NCBI GenBank assembly: GCA_022393335.1
Contig: JAJEKB010020536.1
Span: forward strand, 196,971-260,970
Source: Macrotrachela quadricornifera
Taxonomy: Eukaryota > Rotifera > Eurotatoria > Philodinida > Philodinidae
Direction: 5' to 3'
Length of the DNA: 64,000 bases
Shown: positions 1-12,101 of the stretch, piece by piece
How positions within the stretch are numbered: position 1 is the stretch's first letter
How the letters are laid out: every line of letters begins with the position of its first letter
Position numbers and translations under genes: made by a program
Notes under the pieces: generated by a model
Told to the model about the DNA's origin: nothing
Database searches by the model: none
The model's input: the letters and a program-made list of their open reading frames with translations, nothing else

Positions 1-291
1 ATCGTTTGCAATCATAAAAAGTAGGGGTCAAAATTCTCGAGAGTATGACTATGTTCGATTGAGTCATGGACCGTCTCTTAATATGCTTTTCTGTAGACAG
101 AATCATTTTTAATAAGGCGTGTGAAATGGCTTTTGAGATTGACTACAGAACTTTTTTTCACGCAGAACCCCTAAAAAGGTTCTCTGATACTCTTTTTTTT
201 CAGAATGGGAAGGGACTTGTGAGATTCTTTTTCCAAATTGTGACATATCAATTGCAATACAAATTTAGATTCAATTGATAGGTATGAAATA
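1..291. repeat. fragment of a dispersed repeat
   Basis: Bases about 45-85 resemble bases about 36307-36347: both share ATGTTCGAT, then GTCATG, then ACCGTCTCTTAA, with a few differences. No gene is recognised here. A 70-codon open frame at 66-278 has no recognisable content and I do not call it. Confidence 0.3.
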
Positions 292-660
292 ATGGGCGGA
301 TTAACACTTTGTCAATCTCAAGTACAAGCGAATGCAGCAGCAGCTAATATCAATAATTATAAAGCTGATGATGATATAGAACAACTTAAATTAGAACCAA
401 CAATAAAGAAAATAGCAGTAGAGAATATACACATAAATTTAACAGACAAATTATTTGTTTATTATAAACATGAAAAACGATTGCAACCATTTGAACGCAA
501 TATACACCAACTCTATGGAAATGCCTTCCACAAAACGTCAGCAATGAATCTAAAATTAATTGTTGGGAACCGAAATTGTCGCGATACAAAATATGAACTT
601 ATACAAAAAAGACCAAAACGAACACCACTACAAAACATACTACTAACAGTAAATACTTAA
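292..660 (+). CDS. hypothetical protein or terminal exon
   Basis: An open frame of 122 codons starting MGGLTLCQSQ. The first third is acidic and alanine/asparagine-rich, and the C-terminal part is basic. The product is not recognised, and no domain, signal peptide or membrane segment is visible. The composition (Ala run, acidic stretch, few low-complexity codons) looks more coding-like than the surrounding AT-rich DNA. It could be the last exon of a gene whose earlier exons lie left of the window, because a possible acceptor context lies just before it. It may equally be a chance frame. Confidence 0.25.
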   Translation: MGGLTLCQSQVQANAAAANINNYKADDDIEQLKLEPTIKKIAVENIHINLTDKLFVYYKHEKRLQPFERNIHQLYGNAFHKTSAMNLKLIVGNRNCRDTKYELIQKRPKRTPLQNILLTVNT

Positions 661-1226
661 AATTCTTAGGTAAACTATTTTCAATATAAAGATATAAATA
701 CAATTGTCTACAATCGGATCGACGGCAACGACGAAAACGAAAGTCATGCAAACTGAATATTACAATTAAACAATAATTACACACCACATTCCTATAAAAG
801 CTATCGATGACATACACCAAGAATTCTTCCAATGTACTATCAATCACTTAGAGATTAAACTAATGACTACAGTTTCTATTCCTCCCTAAACTTCCTATTT
901 TTACTTTCATGAATATTCAGCCCAACTAAACTCAATAGTATTCATGTATCCAAAAGCTCTCTAACATCTCATACATGTATACAAAATAAATCTATTTTGT
1001 TTTTCATTCTAAGTATACTAACCATGCTTATGACAGCTTGTCTCACTCTCAAGATAGGACCTAATAATTTTTTCATCATAAGTCCATGGAATTTTTTTAT
1101 TTTATCTATATAAAAAATATTTCATTCTGTAGTTTCAATTTGCTGAATGACGTGTATTCATAATTTATTTAAAAAGAAAAAGAAAAAGGAAAGTTTATGA
1201 AATGATTAAGAATGAAATGTATAATG
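661..1226. other. intergenic, nothing recognised
   Basis: AT-rich sequence with no supported exon. It contains the 3' flank of the FG-GAP gene that ends at 1227 on the minus strand. Confidence 0.5.
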
Positions 1227-2983
1227 TTAACAAGAATTCAACATAACATTCAAAGTTTGTGAATATAGATTAATTGAAGCAAGATCAATTTTACTATCAT
1301 GATTAAAATCATGAGTAACAATAGCTGTTGGCTGTCCATCTATATATAATGACAGATTTTTATTAAATACTCCATAACCATTATTAAAAAAAGCAGTTAA
1401 ATAAAATGCTCCACAATTTGCAACAACAATATCAGTAGAATTATCATTATTTAAATCATCAAGAGAAATAAACATTGGATTACTACCTGTTGAATAACGA
1501 ATTCTTGGTTGAAAAGTTCCATTACCATTATTGAAAAAAATATTAATTGAATCATCATCATAATTAGCACTAACTATATCAATAAAACGATCATTATTTA
1601 AATCTTGTAAAGCAATTCCCCATGGTGTACTAGATGTTGAATATAATATTTGATTTGCAAAAGTTCCATTTCCATATCCAAAAAAAATACCTATCGTATA
1701 ATCATAATAATTACTAACCACAATATCTAAATAAGAATCATTGTTAATAAATTGAGAAACAATTGCTGTTACACCATCTCCTGTTTGATACGTTCCTTTT
1801 TTTGTAAAATTTTTATTTCCATATCCAATTAAAATCATAAATGTATTTTCATTATCATTAGCAACAGCAATATCTAATTGATTATCTAAATTAAAATCAG
1901 CAATATCAACCCAATATGGATATAAACCAACCGCATAATTTATTCTTGTATCAAAACTTCCATTTCCATGACCATATAATATTCCTAATAAATTATCTCC
2001 AGCTTGAGCAACAATTAAATCACTTTTATTATCATTATTCATATCAGCAATAGTAACAAATACACTATCATTGGATGTTCCAAAAAATTTTGCATTTTGA
2101 AATGTTCCATTACCTAATCCAAGATAAACTCCAACGTTTGCACTATATCTATTAACAACAACTAAATCATTATTATTATCTCCATTAAGATCACCAACAC
2201 TCATTGACCATGGACGAAGTTGTGTTGCGTATGATCTATAATATGGAAATATTGATGACTTACAATTAATATCTAAATCAAATATATGTATATATATTCA
2301 TTATATCAATAAACTAATATTTTTTCTCATACATGTTGCATTCGAATTTGGTGTAGTACTACTAACACGAGTTGATGTCGTCGATCGATATGACGATGTT
2401 GCTAGAATAATGTTTATTAATATAAAGATAGTTTAAGTCATAATAAGACACTTACCAATGTTTGACAATGTTGTTGTTCTAGTTGTTGTTAATACTTGAG
2501 TAGAAGTCCTTGTTGTTATTTGTCTCGAAGTACTTGTTGTTCCTGAAATATTTCACGAAAGATTTTGTTCTTTATAAAAAAGTTGATTTTGTTCTTATTA
2601 ATAAAGAGAGAGAGATAAGAACAAAAATTACAACTAAAATTAAGTTTTAATACCAATGGTAGTATTTCTAGTGACGTTAATTGTTGATGATTCTTTTTTA
2701 TGAATGACAATAACAGCAGCAACAATTCCGATAATCATTAGAATCATACCAAATACACAAATCAGAATGATCGTTCGGACTTTTCTTGATGATAATCTTT
2801 GTCTTAAAAAAAAATAAATGATAATGTGATTATTTCATAAATTGATGAGAACCTTATACTGCTTTGATCAACAATCGATGAAATTATTTTGACCTAAATT
2901 CAAAAAATATTTCTTAAGACAAGTTCCTTTTTTCTTCAAAAATTTCATTAATAAATTAATTGCATCAATTAACTTACCGGCAT
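1227..2983 (-). CDS. type II membrane protein with seven FG-GAP/VCBS repeats
   Basis: Reconstructed exons (minus): 2978-2983, 2853-2893, 2654-2802, 2456-2542, 2333-2401 and 1227-2272. All join in frame (1398 nt, about 465 aa). Residues 27-49 form one hydrophobic segment preceded by Arg/Lys, which suggests an N-terminal signal anchor with the rest outside the cell. A Ser/Thr-rich stalk fills the middle exons. From about residue 118 there are seven units with the calcium-binding pattern D-x-(N/D)-x-D-x-x-x-D followed by a hydrophobic strand (for example GDLNGDNNNDLVVVN and DDLNNDNSTDIVVAN). Such repeats form blades of an integrin-alpha-like propeller. The last exon is certain. The small 5' exons, including a start exon of only ATG CCG, are inferred from splice sites and frame, and one donor (2852, GTTCTC) is weak. 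The ligand is unknown. Bdelloid genomes carry large families of this type. Confidence 0.8.
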
Positions 2984-3212
2984 TATTTAAATCTTGCACG
3001 AATTTTTATCTGAATAAAGAAAACTGACAAATTGTTAAACATTCATTATATATATATATATATAGGCAAAAAAACCACTTATTTATTCAACTACCTGTGA
3101 ATTTTCTTCAACAAAAAAAGTACTTGAAGCTTATTTTGCATTTAATTTCAAGAAAAATATCTTTAACATGAAAAATTATTCATTGATATCTCAATGTATT
3201 TAAATATGATGA

Positions 3213-3962
3213 ATGATATGATGGAAAATTCCAATTTCCTGGAAATTCAAATGAAAAAATTATAAAATAAGGTTTCTGAGACTTCCATTCACTGCATTAA
3301 TATCAGGCATAATATATTATTAACAGCTGATATAAACACATGTACCGATAAAATATAACTCTTGAGTTTTGGCTGGGTTGGAGAATTCATTTTATTATAG
3401 AAAGTCATATACAGATGTATAATTGTATAAAGCACTGGGTTGAGTGACGCTATGGAAAATTCGTATTTCCAGGAAATTCAAAATTTTCAACATCTCTATA
3501 TAAACTGATTATAAAATCTGAGGTAAATTGGGCTAGAAAACTCATTTTAGTATCAAAATAATATAGGAATAAAGTATTCATTTCTGACCTTTGGTTGAAT
3601 CACGTCAGTTTAGTAAATTCACTTTAATATGAATATGATATACAAATGATACTCTATATATCTATATACCTTTCGTTCGGTTAAATTGAGTACGGAAATT
3701 CATTTTGATATAGAAAATGAATTTCTCAATCCAATCCAATGCTCTATAAAATAGCACATCTGTATATTATTTTCTGTAATAAAATGACTTTTCCAACCCA
3801 GCCAAAACTCACGAGTTATATTTTATCGTTACATATATTTATATCAGGTGTTAATAATAAATGATGCCTGATATTGATACAGTGAAATGAATTTCTAAGA
3901 AATTTATTTTATAATTATTTCATTTGAATTCCCCGGAAATTAGAATTTACCATCGCATGAAA
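3213..3962. mobile_element. non-autonomous DNA element with about 190-bp terminal inverted repeats
   Basis: Bases about 3213-3403 and 3773-3962 are reverse complements of each other at roughly 80-85% identity by eye. The shared core includes AACTC-TGAGTTTTGGCTGGGTTGG on the left arm and CCAACCCAGCCAAAACTC on the right arm. A third, partial copy of the terminal motif (TATGGAAAATTC...GGAAATTCAAA) lies near 3451-3482. No open frame is present inside, so this is a MITE-like or fold-back element. No clear target duplication was found. Confidence 0.65.
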
Positions 3963-6930
3963 TTTACTTATCTAATATGAAGAAAATAAAATTTGTTTAT
4001 TATTTGTAAATACTAAGATTCAAAACTTCTTGCAGCACAAGATTAAATGAAAAAAAAATTTTTATGAGCGAAGAACAGCTTACACAGAGAAAAGAGAGAC
4101 AATGAATAAATAAATTTAATAGTATTAGCGGGAAATCAAATAGAGAATGCGTGCAGCATGGTAACACAAATAAGAAGACAAAAGAATAAAGAACAATAAT
4201 AACAGAAAAAAGAGAAAAGTATAGTAACCAAGCGTAATCACAATAAGATATGATATTACAGAAAGAATTCGGAGTTTAAAAGAAGTTCAACTTTATCAAT
4301 ATTGTTGAACGTAATGGATGATCTTAAATTCTTGGATCTTTTAAGACATTTAGTTGAAAATTTACTATCTAGTCAACTCTTCCGAAAATCGTTCACATGA
4401 TCTTTATCGAACAAAATTTTACTGTCAATAGAATCAGATAGAGCTATCAATTACCTTTTCCAATAAGTTATAGAGATGTTTTATTGATCGGTGTTTAAAG
4501 CGAATTTTTATTACGAAAGATTCTACTTTTATTTTGGGCTATTCGGAAATTGAAAATGTACCGAAGAAAAAGTAAATAAAAATTATAAATGTCAAAACCA
4601 TCAGCCTACATACGTAGGAGGACTATCAGGTTTTATTTTTTTTGGCATTTTTTCTACAAGAGTTATCAATTTACTCTACATTTATTAGGATTCGTTAACT
4701 TAGTCAATATTTCAATACACTCACGTTCAACATATGAATGTCTACACCGAATTGTGTAACAACTATCAGGACTAATTTTTTGGGATTTATCGGTTCTATT
4801 GAATAAACTCATACAATTATTCGAAGAAAAACTTGTTTATTCAATATTTTCAATAACATTAGCATTAAGATGCATTGGTGGCTGATTGACCGCAAACTGT
4901 TTTACTTCTGTAGTGTTTTGACCTAAAACAATCTAACTAAAATTATATCAAATGAAAAAAATACATGAACAATAACGCTAAACGCACGATACAATGGAAA
5001 TTTTTATATTCAAAGAAAAAATGAATTGACGTTTATTCAACTATCGAACAGATCGAGATTCTTCTTATATTTTTCTCAATATTTTACATATTTTTCTTTG
5101 TAGTTTTATCCTAATCATTAGTGTATTTTAAATAGTAAATTATGAAATTGACAGCAAAAATCTTAATCTTGATAACAGATGAACATACAAGAAGAGTAAA
5201 GTTATGGTGGAAATTATTTTTAATTACAAATGAGAAAAAAACTATTTATTTGAGAAAATTATAAAATGTAATCTAATGGAATAATTTGTTTGAATTTATG
5301 AAGCGAATAAGGATGTATTCCATTTTTTCAAAATTATTTTTTTAATTTAAGAAAAAGTATTTACCAATTCAGAGAACGACGGAAAATATGTCATTTCCTT
5401 TATAGAAATAATATTGTATTGTTTGGAACACATTCATCAGTTCGAATAATTCATTTTTAAGTGTTCCTATAGAGAATGTTAAACAAAGCGATTTCTTTTT
5501 GATGGAATCCTATCCTCACCGTTCCTAAGACGAACGATATCATACGACTTGTTAGTGGAACGGTTCAAGATGTAGAACGTACTTTCATAAGTTATGAACG
5601 CATTCACTAATTTATAGAATGCGTTCTTTTTCGGAAATATTTTTCACTGAGGAATTGCTATATTGAAAACTCCTAAAACAGTTTTCATAAAAACACAAGT
5701 TTAATAGATATTGGCTCATATGTTTTTGTTTTACATTTGATGTACATTTCTATGTTTCAATTTATCATATGAAAAATTATCCATTGTGTTATGTTTTAAC
5801 AACGATTACGATGAGTTTTTTTTGTTAATAGCTGCTTTAAAAAACAATCAGCATGCTGATCGTAGTGAATATTCATATGATTCCTTATCGTAATTTATCA
5901 TATACGATTAATTTCATGATCAGGTGTCCTTGCTTTGAAACTATTAGTCGAATCTATACAATATTGATCATAAAAACATTAAAGTGTTGATTGTAAAAGT
6001 TCTTCTAATGGATAACAACCTATAATGAAACTGTCTAATTAGAATTTTAATCGATTGATATTTCCAATTAGTTGAATACACATTCATTAACATATTCACT
6101 ACTGTCATCTCACACATTTGATTCAATATGTTAAAGAATAATTCCGATGCTTGAGATTTAAAATCACCTATAGCTGATTAAATATGTTCATTTAAAAACG
6201 TGAAAGATTTCAGCTGGAGATACCTAATTTTCGTTCATTATCAAAAATAAATATATTTTTGATAAAGAGTATTACAGTGGGATGCCAACGAAATTTTGTT
6301 AAATTTTCAAATAATCGAAGAATAATTAAAATAAAAATTTTTAATTCTATTGATAATTCACCTAAACTACTGATTACTGTTAAGATAATAATCAAAATCT
6401 ATGATCGACCAATATATTCAAATGTGCATGATGCTGATACATATTCATTAAAATATAAATTAAAATAAACATCTCAATTCCATGTTTTAACCATTAACCG
6501 ATTAACAACAATTTCAATTGTTTCATCGAAGTCAGAATTCGATATATTAACTTGTCTCTCAGAACAGAGAAGAGCTCTTTGAGATATTACTGATTTGTAC
6601 AAAAACAATCAAATTGTATTAAAATAAAATCTTGTAATTTTTAATTTTTTTTAATAAACAAACGAAACATCATTTTTAAAATGTGTTTTTTAAGCTAAAT
6701 ATCCCATTGTCTTTTTATTATGTGAAAAAGAAACATTATATATCATCAAAAATAATCTTTTAGGACATCATTTGGACACTACTCAACTATTCGGCAAATC
6801 CTGATTACATCACTAGATAGAACGAGCAATTTTTATTTGTATATTTTTTCTGAGTGTGACTACAAAATTCATCTCTCTGTCTGTAGAAGGTATCAAATCA
6901 AAGCAACAACACATTTGATCAACATTTTGT
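3963..6930. other. AT-rich intergenic DNA, no gene recognised
   Basis: About 3 kb with no supported exon. Open frames at 6210-6395 (minus) and 6259-6468 (plus) overlap each other, are short and simple in composition, and have no recognisable motif. A few hyphenated palindromes occur, but nothing is diagnostic. Confidence 0.45.
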
Positions 6931-7093
6931 TCTCTTTCTCGTAGAGAAGAGTCTTAGAAACATAAATTGTGTGCTTGATTGCTTGCTTGTATGTCCGCAA
7001 AAGGTCAAAAAAACATTTTATTTATATTTTCTATAAAACTTAACCAAAGGGTAATTGGAGTTGAGGAACTCGAATATGATGTTAGTTTTTTTG
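6931..7093 (+). repeat. partial copy of the 10318-10798 repeat
   Basis: Starts with the same terminal motif CTCTTTCTCGTAG as the element at 10318. It then follows that element through AGAAGAGTCTTAGAAACA, the GATTGCTTG stretch, ATGTCCGCA, ACCAAAGGGTAAT and GAGGAACTCGAAT before similarity ends near 7093, where a hairpin begins. Confidence 0.6.
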
Positions 7094-7173
7094 GTACTTG
7101 TTGGTTATCTCCCCCCCACCCTTCTTCACAATATAGAAAAACAATGAGCGGGGGGAGATAACAAACAAGTACC
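7093..7173. repeat. 24-bp-stem hairpin, very short inverted-repeat element
   Basis: Bases 7093-7116 (GGTACTTG...CCCCCC) and 7150-7173 (GGGGGG...CAAGTACC) are reverse complements with one mismatch, separated by a 33-base loop. The poly-C and poly-G ends sit towards the loop and are conspicuous in this AT-rich DNA. The hairpin lies at the point where the copy of the 10318 repeat stops. Confidence 0.6.
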
Positions 7174-8545
7174 CTAACTGTTAAAAGTGAATAAGAACAT
7201 GAATGTTTTAAATGTTTGTATTTTATAATAAAAATAGATTTGTGACTTTTTTCGATTTTCCAGCCTTTTTTTAGGTCAAAAAAGGAAAAAATAGATGAGA
7301 TCAATAGTTTTACTATTCAAAATATACACCCATTCAGGAAATTCGATGATGACAGTAATTTTGTTACTTCTTGTTTTCTCGATCAACTGATAACTAGCAA
7401 TTCGGACTTTATCGACTTTCATGATTCATATTGTTCAGATTTATTGTGTAAAAACCAATATTCACCTTTTAATTTTAATTGATTGAAATGTAAATCGAGT
7501 CATTGTTTTAAAAAGTACTACGATTTACGAATAAGCATTGGATCGATACGAATGTACGTGTCCTCATTGAGTATTTTGATTTGCGATTATAACTAAGATG
7601 AATTGTCACGATGAAGATTATCGTTTTACAAATTATTTAACTTTGAAATTTTGAGAATTATCAATGAGTAAAGGTAAAATAACTCATGAATCTCACTCAA
7701 TAGTTTTAAAGAAACGCTTGATTTTTCTTTGAGAAAATTTGAATTTCTCCTTTAAAATATTATTGTCTTTATCTGCAGGAAATCTGAATTTTTCTTTACG
7801 CAAACTTGGATTTCTTTTAGTTAAAACTAAGGAAAATATTTCACTAAATGATTTATTCCGTTTCCAACTCTGTTTTAATCTATTCTTTTCTCTTTGATTC
7901 TTCTGAAACTTTCTTGTAAGAGTGAGTTTTTCAGATGATGCCATTACAACCTACATGTAAATTTTGCAATCCTACAAGTGAACGATGTTTTGATTCTTTC
8001 AAAGATGATTATCTATGCGAAGTGACTTTCATTTTTTCTTTCCTATGTATTTTACAACAAATAATAATTAAAGGATAGTGCAACACAAACACAACAATAT
8101 CTATATCTAGATTAGAAATATAGAAAATTTGTCGTATAGTTAATTCAATTCAAATTTTGAGCAAATTAAGTAGATTAACACTTATTTAAAATCTGGCATG
8201 TTAATGTATTTTCAATATAATATTCAAATTGAATTAAGAGTTTTCGATGGTAATCATTTATATATAAATATCTGTAATAGAATACTTATAAATGGTATAT
8301 ATTTAGATATATGATGATACATGTTGATTCTCCATCTTCTGATAAAATTTTCTGGTCATATCGACCGAATTAATAGGGAAAGAAAGAAAAAGAGAAAAAA
8401 ATTTGTCTTATGTTTTTTCTCGATGACGTTCTTACTTAAGAAGCATTTTTTCTTCGCAAACAGAAAAGAACAGAAAAAAAGCACATGTTTGTCGCAGTAC
8501 TTGTATACTTCATTTGCGTATATCTTTTATAAATATCAAGAGAAT
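7174..8545. other. intergenic region 5' of the P450 gene
   Basis: AT-rich, apart from the doubtful ORF at 7693-7944. The promoter of the P450 gene should lie in the last few hundred bases, but I see no motif that can be called. Confidence 0.4.
7693..7944 (-). CDS. small basic hypothetical ORF
   Basis: 83 codons, strongly Lys/Arg/Phe-rich, with an internally repetitive look (LRKEKFRFP, LKEKFKFSQRK). The product is not recognised. The repeated KFxFS-like phrases could come from a short DNA repeat rather than selection for protein. No intron or neighbour supports it. Confidence 0.15.
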   Translation of the reverse strand: MASSEKLTLTRKFQKNQREKNRLKQSWKRNKSFSEIFSLVLTKRNPSLRKEKFRFPADKDNNILKEKFKFSQRKIKRFFKTIE

Positions 8546-10213
8546 ATGATCTCAATCACAATTGCTATTATCGTAATTTTTCTAACAGTGTTATATTACT
8601 ATATTAAACGTGTCTATTTCACTCTACATGGTCCTATACCTGGTATAGCACCTCAATTTTTTTTTTTGGTAATTTGCTTCAGACAGGTGCTATCTGGTAC
8701 AATATTCCTTTCAATTTAATATTGCTTGATCTAAAAGAAAAATTCGGTGATGTTTTTCAATATTGGCTTGGTCCTATGCGCATAGTGACCGTTAATCGTC
8801 TAGAAGATGTTCAACATATATTTAATCATCGACATATTTATGATCAAGCAGATTTATTCATCGATAAACTTAGTCTTATTAATCCAAATCAAATTCTTTG
8901 TTTAAAAGGTTTGAATATATTCATATCCCTTATCTTTCTTTAAATATTTTATATAAATAAATAAAAATTAATTTAAATATAATTATCTATGAAAATTTTA
9001 GGAGCTGCATTTAAACGTCATGTTAGTATTGTCAGTCCATTATTTCGTGGTAATAAAGTAAACACATATTTGGATACAATAAATGATTGTACAGATAAAT
9101 TATTAACTCGTTGGCGTACTTATAATAATGATCCGACACAAATTCATTTAAATATGATTGAACAATCTCAACAATTGCTACTTGCTATATTGGGTTATAT
9201 TGCTTTTGATTATGATCTTCAAACACTTGAAGATGAATATAACAGTAATAAAAATGAACTTACTCAAGCGTTTCATACTTATATGGGAGCAGCAATGAAT
9301 ATTTTTCAATTGCCAGCGATCATTGGTCGCATTTATTTATTATTAAATCCTGCATATCGACGAGCACAATCGACTATTAATCGATATTTAGAAAAAATGA
9401 TCGAACAAGAATTAAGAGAAATACCAGAAATAAGAGCTGAACGTAAACGAACTAGTTTAATTGCTTCATTAGTAGATTCATTACAACAAGATGAAAAAGC
9501 TGAAGAAAAAAAATCCGAAGAAGACAAAAAAGGTTAATGTTTATATGAAATATTTTCTGTTTATTTTTCTTCTTTTTTCAGGTCTTTCTCGAGAAGAAGT
9601 TATTGGAGAAATGCTTTCTATTCTTTCGGCTGGTTATGGTACTACTTCGACTGCTCTTGTTTGGTTTATTTTCTTCATGAGTAAATATCCAGATATTCAA
9701 AATAAATTAAAAAAAGAATTATCTCAATACAATCAACAAATTCTTTCAATTGAACAACTTGATTCATTAATGTATTTGGATAGTGTACTTCGTGAACTAT
9801 TTCGTTTTGTACCACCTGCCTTTGGTACTGTACGAACGTTGGTTGCTGATGATCAATTACCATCAACTGGTGTTCATTTGAACAAAGGTGATCATGTTAT
9901 GATTCTGTTTTATAATTTAAATAGAGACCAACGATATTATTCAGGATCATTTGACCCAAATCAATTTCATCCTGAACGATTTTTTATTGAAGATAAATAT
10001 AATAATAATAAAATAATTCCAATAACATTTGGTGGTGGTCATCGTCAATGTATTGGACAAGATTTTGCAAGACTTCAACTTAAAGCTATTTTTGCACGAC
10101 TTATGCAACATGTTACATTTGGTGATGGAGGAGATCAATTGAATGCAGGTGGATACAAACAAACTGATACAATTCTCCCCAAACATGTTGGTGTTACTAT
10201 TACATTAAATTAA
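8546..10213 (+). CDS. cytochrome P450, three exons, one homopolymer frameshift
   Basis: Exons 8546-8908, 9002-9532 and 9582-10213, with short phase-1 GT-AG introns. The expected product is about 508 aa, normal for a microsomal P450. An N-terminal membrane anchor precedes the proline-rich hinge (GPIPGIAP). The ExxR motif (ELFR, about residue 370), PERF (about 429) and the haem loop FGGGHRQCIG with its cysteine (about 455) are all present. P450s bind haem and oxidise small lipophilic substrates at the ER with electrons from P450 reductase. The I-helix motif reads AGYGTTS, with Gly where most families have an acidic residue. Eleven T residues at 8656-8666 put the hinge out of frame with GNLLQTG; 9 or 12 would restore it. 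Since the rest is intact, this is either a sequencing error or a very recent break. Family not assigned. Confidence 0.9.
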
Positions 10214-10317
10214 ATAATTTTTACAAATATTTATCTAACTATTTTGCTTAATTACCATTTCTAATACCAGTGTATTAGCATATGTATTTGTCATAGAAAT
10301 GATCGTAAAATATAATT

Positions 10318-10798
10318 CTCTTTCTCGTAGAGAAGAGTCTTAGAAACATAAATTGTATGATTGATAAATTGATTAATTGCTTGATTGCATGTCCGCAGAG
10401 TAAAAAAACATTGATTTAGGGTGATTTTTCATAAGAGTTGACCAAAGGGTAATCGGGGTCGAGGAACTCGAATCTCATGTTAGTTTTTTAAAATTTTTTT
10501 GAGAATCCATTTTTTTACACAAAGGACCACTTTTTTTGCAAAACGAAATTTTTTTATAAGAGTTGACTGAACGGTAATCAAGGACGAGAAATTCAAATCT
10601 GAAGTCAGTTGCATAAAAGTTTTTTGAAGATCAATTTTTTAAACAAACAACAAATTTTTAACAAAAAGCATTTGTTTTTTATGAAGTTTGGTCAACGGCC
10701 GTTAATGTCCAGGAACTTGAATCTGACTTCGATTATTTATAATTTTATAAATGAATAGCTTAACGGTAATTTAGAAACACGATTTCTACGAGAAAGAG
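10318..10798. mobile_element. MITE-like element with 13-bp terminal inverted repeats
   Basis: Ends CTCTTTCTCGTAG (10318-10330) and CTACGAGAAAGAG (10786-10798) are exact reverse complements. Between them lies non-coding DNA with three degenerate internal units, each containing a GTTGACC/GTTGACT-like box, GGTAAT and GAAATTC/GAACTCGAATCT. A partial copy is at 6931-7093. The flank after 10798 (GAGCGAGTCTTC...GCGTTACTTGTTTTCT) is also found in diverged form near 59462-59500, so the full unit may extend further right. Confidence 0.55.
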
Positions 10799-10957
10799 CT
10801 GAGCGAGTCTTCAGACGAGCGTTACTTGTTTTCTTCATATTCTTTTTTTCGTTTTAAATGATTTTGCCGCAAATTCAAAAACCCCATGACTTCATTAGTC
10901 ATGAAGATCAAGAACGCCATTGTGTCGTGATTTATAGAATGTTTAATCATGATTAAT

Positions 10958-11125
10958 TGGTGTTATAGAATTAAAATTAAAATTAAAATAAACTCTATTG
11001 CTTAATAAAAAAATATATTAAACAGTAATATGCTATTTATTAATTCATTTCAATTGGTGTTATGGTATTGTAGAATTAAGAAAAACTCTATTACTTAAAA
11101 ATAATATGTTATTTATTAATTCCAA
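10958..11125. repeat. two imperfect tandem copies, about 90 bp each
   Basis: AATTGGTGTTAT...AGAATTAA...AACTCTATT(G/A)CTTA...ATTTATTAATTC occurs at about 10956-11046 and again at 11050-11125. This lies just beyond the 3' end of the Penelope-like remnant and may be part of its terminal sequence. Confidence 0.45.
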
Positions 11126-12101
11126 CTAGAGATTTGTTAGGTTTCGTTTTTATGAGATAATCTTCAAGATTATGTAATTTTCTAGAATCTACAATTGGTT
11201 TGATATTACAAATGGCAGTATCTGAAAAACAAGCATTCCAAAGTTCATGAAATCTTGTTAAGAAATCATGCATTCCTTTTGTAAAAGAGAAACAACATAA
11301 AACGTTAACTTCGAAATCGTTTTTTGCCTTTTCGTTTGTAATATTATTGTTATCTGCAGCATCTAAAAAGATTTTCCTTATTTTCAAGTAATTCTTTCTT
11401 GTAGATACTGCACATTGACATGTTTGAAAGACTCTTTCAAATTGTTTTAAGAATAAAAAATAAAGGATATTTATTCAATAATAATGACATGCATACATGT
11501 ATTTCTTCATGTTTAAACGTATCAAAACTCGAAGAATATCTTATTGCTCTTGTGTAAGCTACATAAGGAATATTCTTTTTTATATGTTGTGCATGTATAC
11601 TTGTGAAAGGAAGAAAATATGGTTCATGTGAAGGTTTGTGAAACACTCCAGTAATTAATAAATCTTCTTTATTCCCAAGTTTAACATCAAGATACTCTGC
11701 AGTTAATCCTATAGATTCGGAAATTTCAATATTGCTATCAAGCCTATTCCAGAATTTTACAAGACTTTTTAATGTATCTGCGTATACATTTGACATAATG
11801 AATAAATCATCAATGTATCTATAGTATGTTGAACATGTTCTTTGAGCCCCATTTAAATATAGGACGTTCAACAAAGTACATGTATGTATTTGCTATTGTC
11901 AAGGTAAGTGGCGATCCCATTGCTCCACCTCTTATTTGTTTACAATAAGACCCATCAAAATAGAAATAATTATTAGTCATTACAAATCTGGTAAGAGCTA
12001 AAATAGTCTCTTTTTTTAACACCATCGATTTGTTTTAAATTAGATGTTTCTAACAAGTGTTTAATGGCTGTTACTCCTCCTTCTTGTGGAATCATTGTAT
12101 A
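11109..12101 (-). pseudogene. Penelope-like (Athena-type) reverse transcriptase remnant
   Basis: Three overlapping frames together read as the C-terminal half of a Penelope-like element reverse transcriptase: IPQEGG, GGAMGSPLT, the catalytic YYRYIDDLF (motif C, with the two Asp), then YLDVKL, and a tail ending with FTKGMHDFLTRFH. Frame changes occur near 12030, between 11874 and 11820, and near 11460, so no intact protein remains. No GIY-YIG endonuclease is seen after the RT. That agrees with the Athena type known from bdelloids, which lacks it, but the tail could also be lost. The N-terminal half is missing: similarity stops at 12101, exactly where a Tc1/mariner terminal repeat begins. The family name comes from memory of the motifs, not from a search. 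Confidence 0.8.

Noticed and set aside
6210..6468. Overlapping ORFs on both strands
   Set aside because: They exclude each other and neither has recognisable content.
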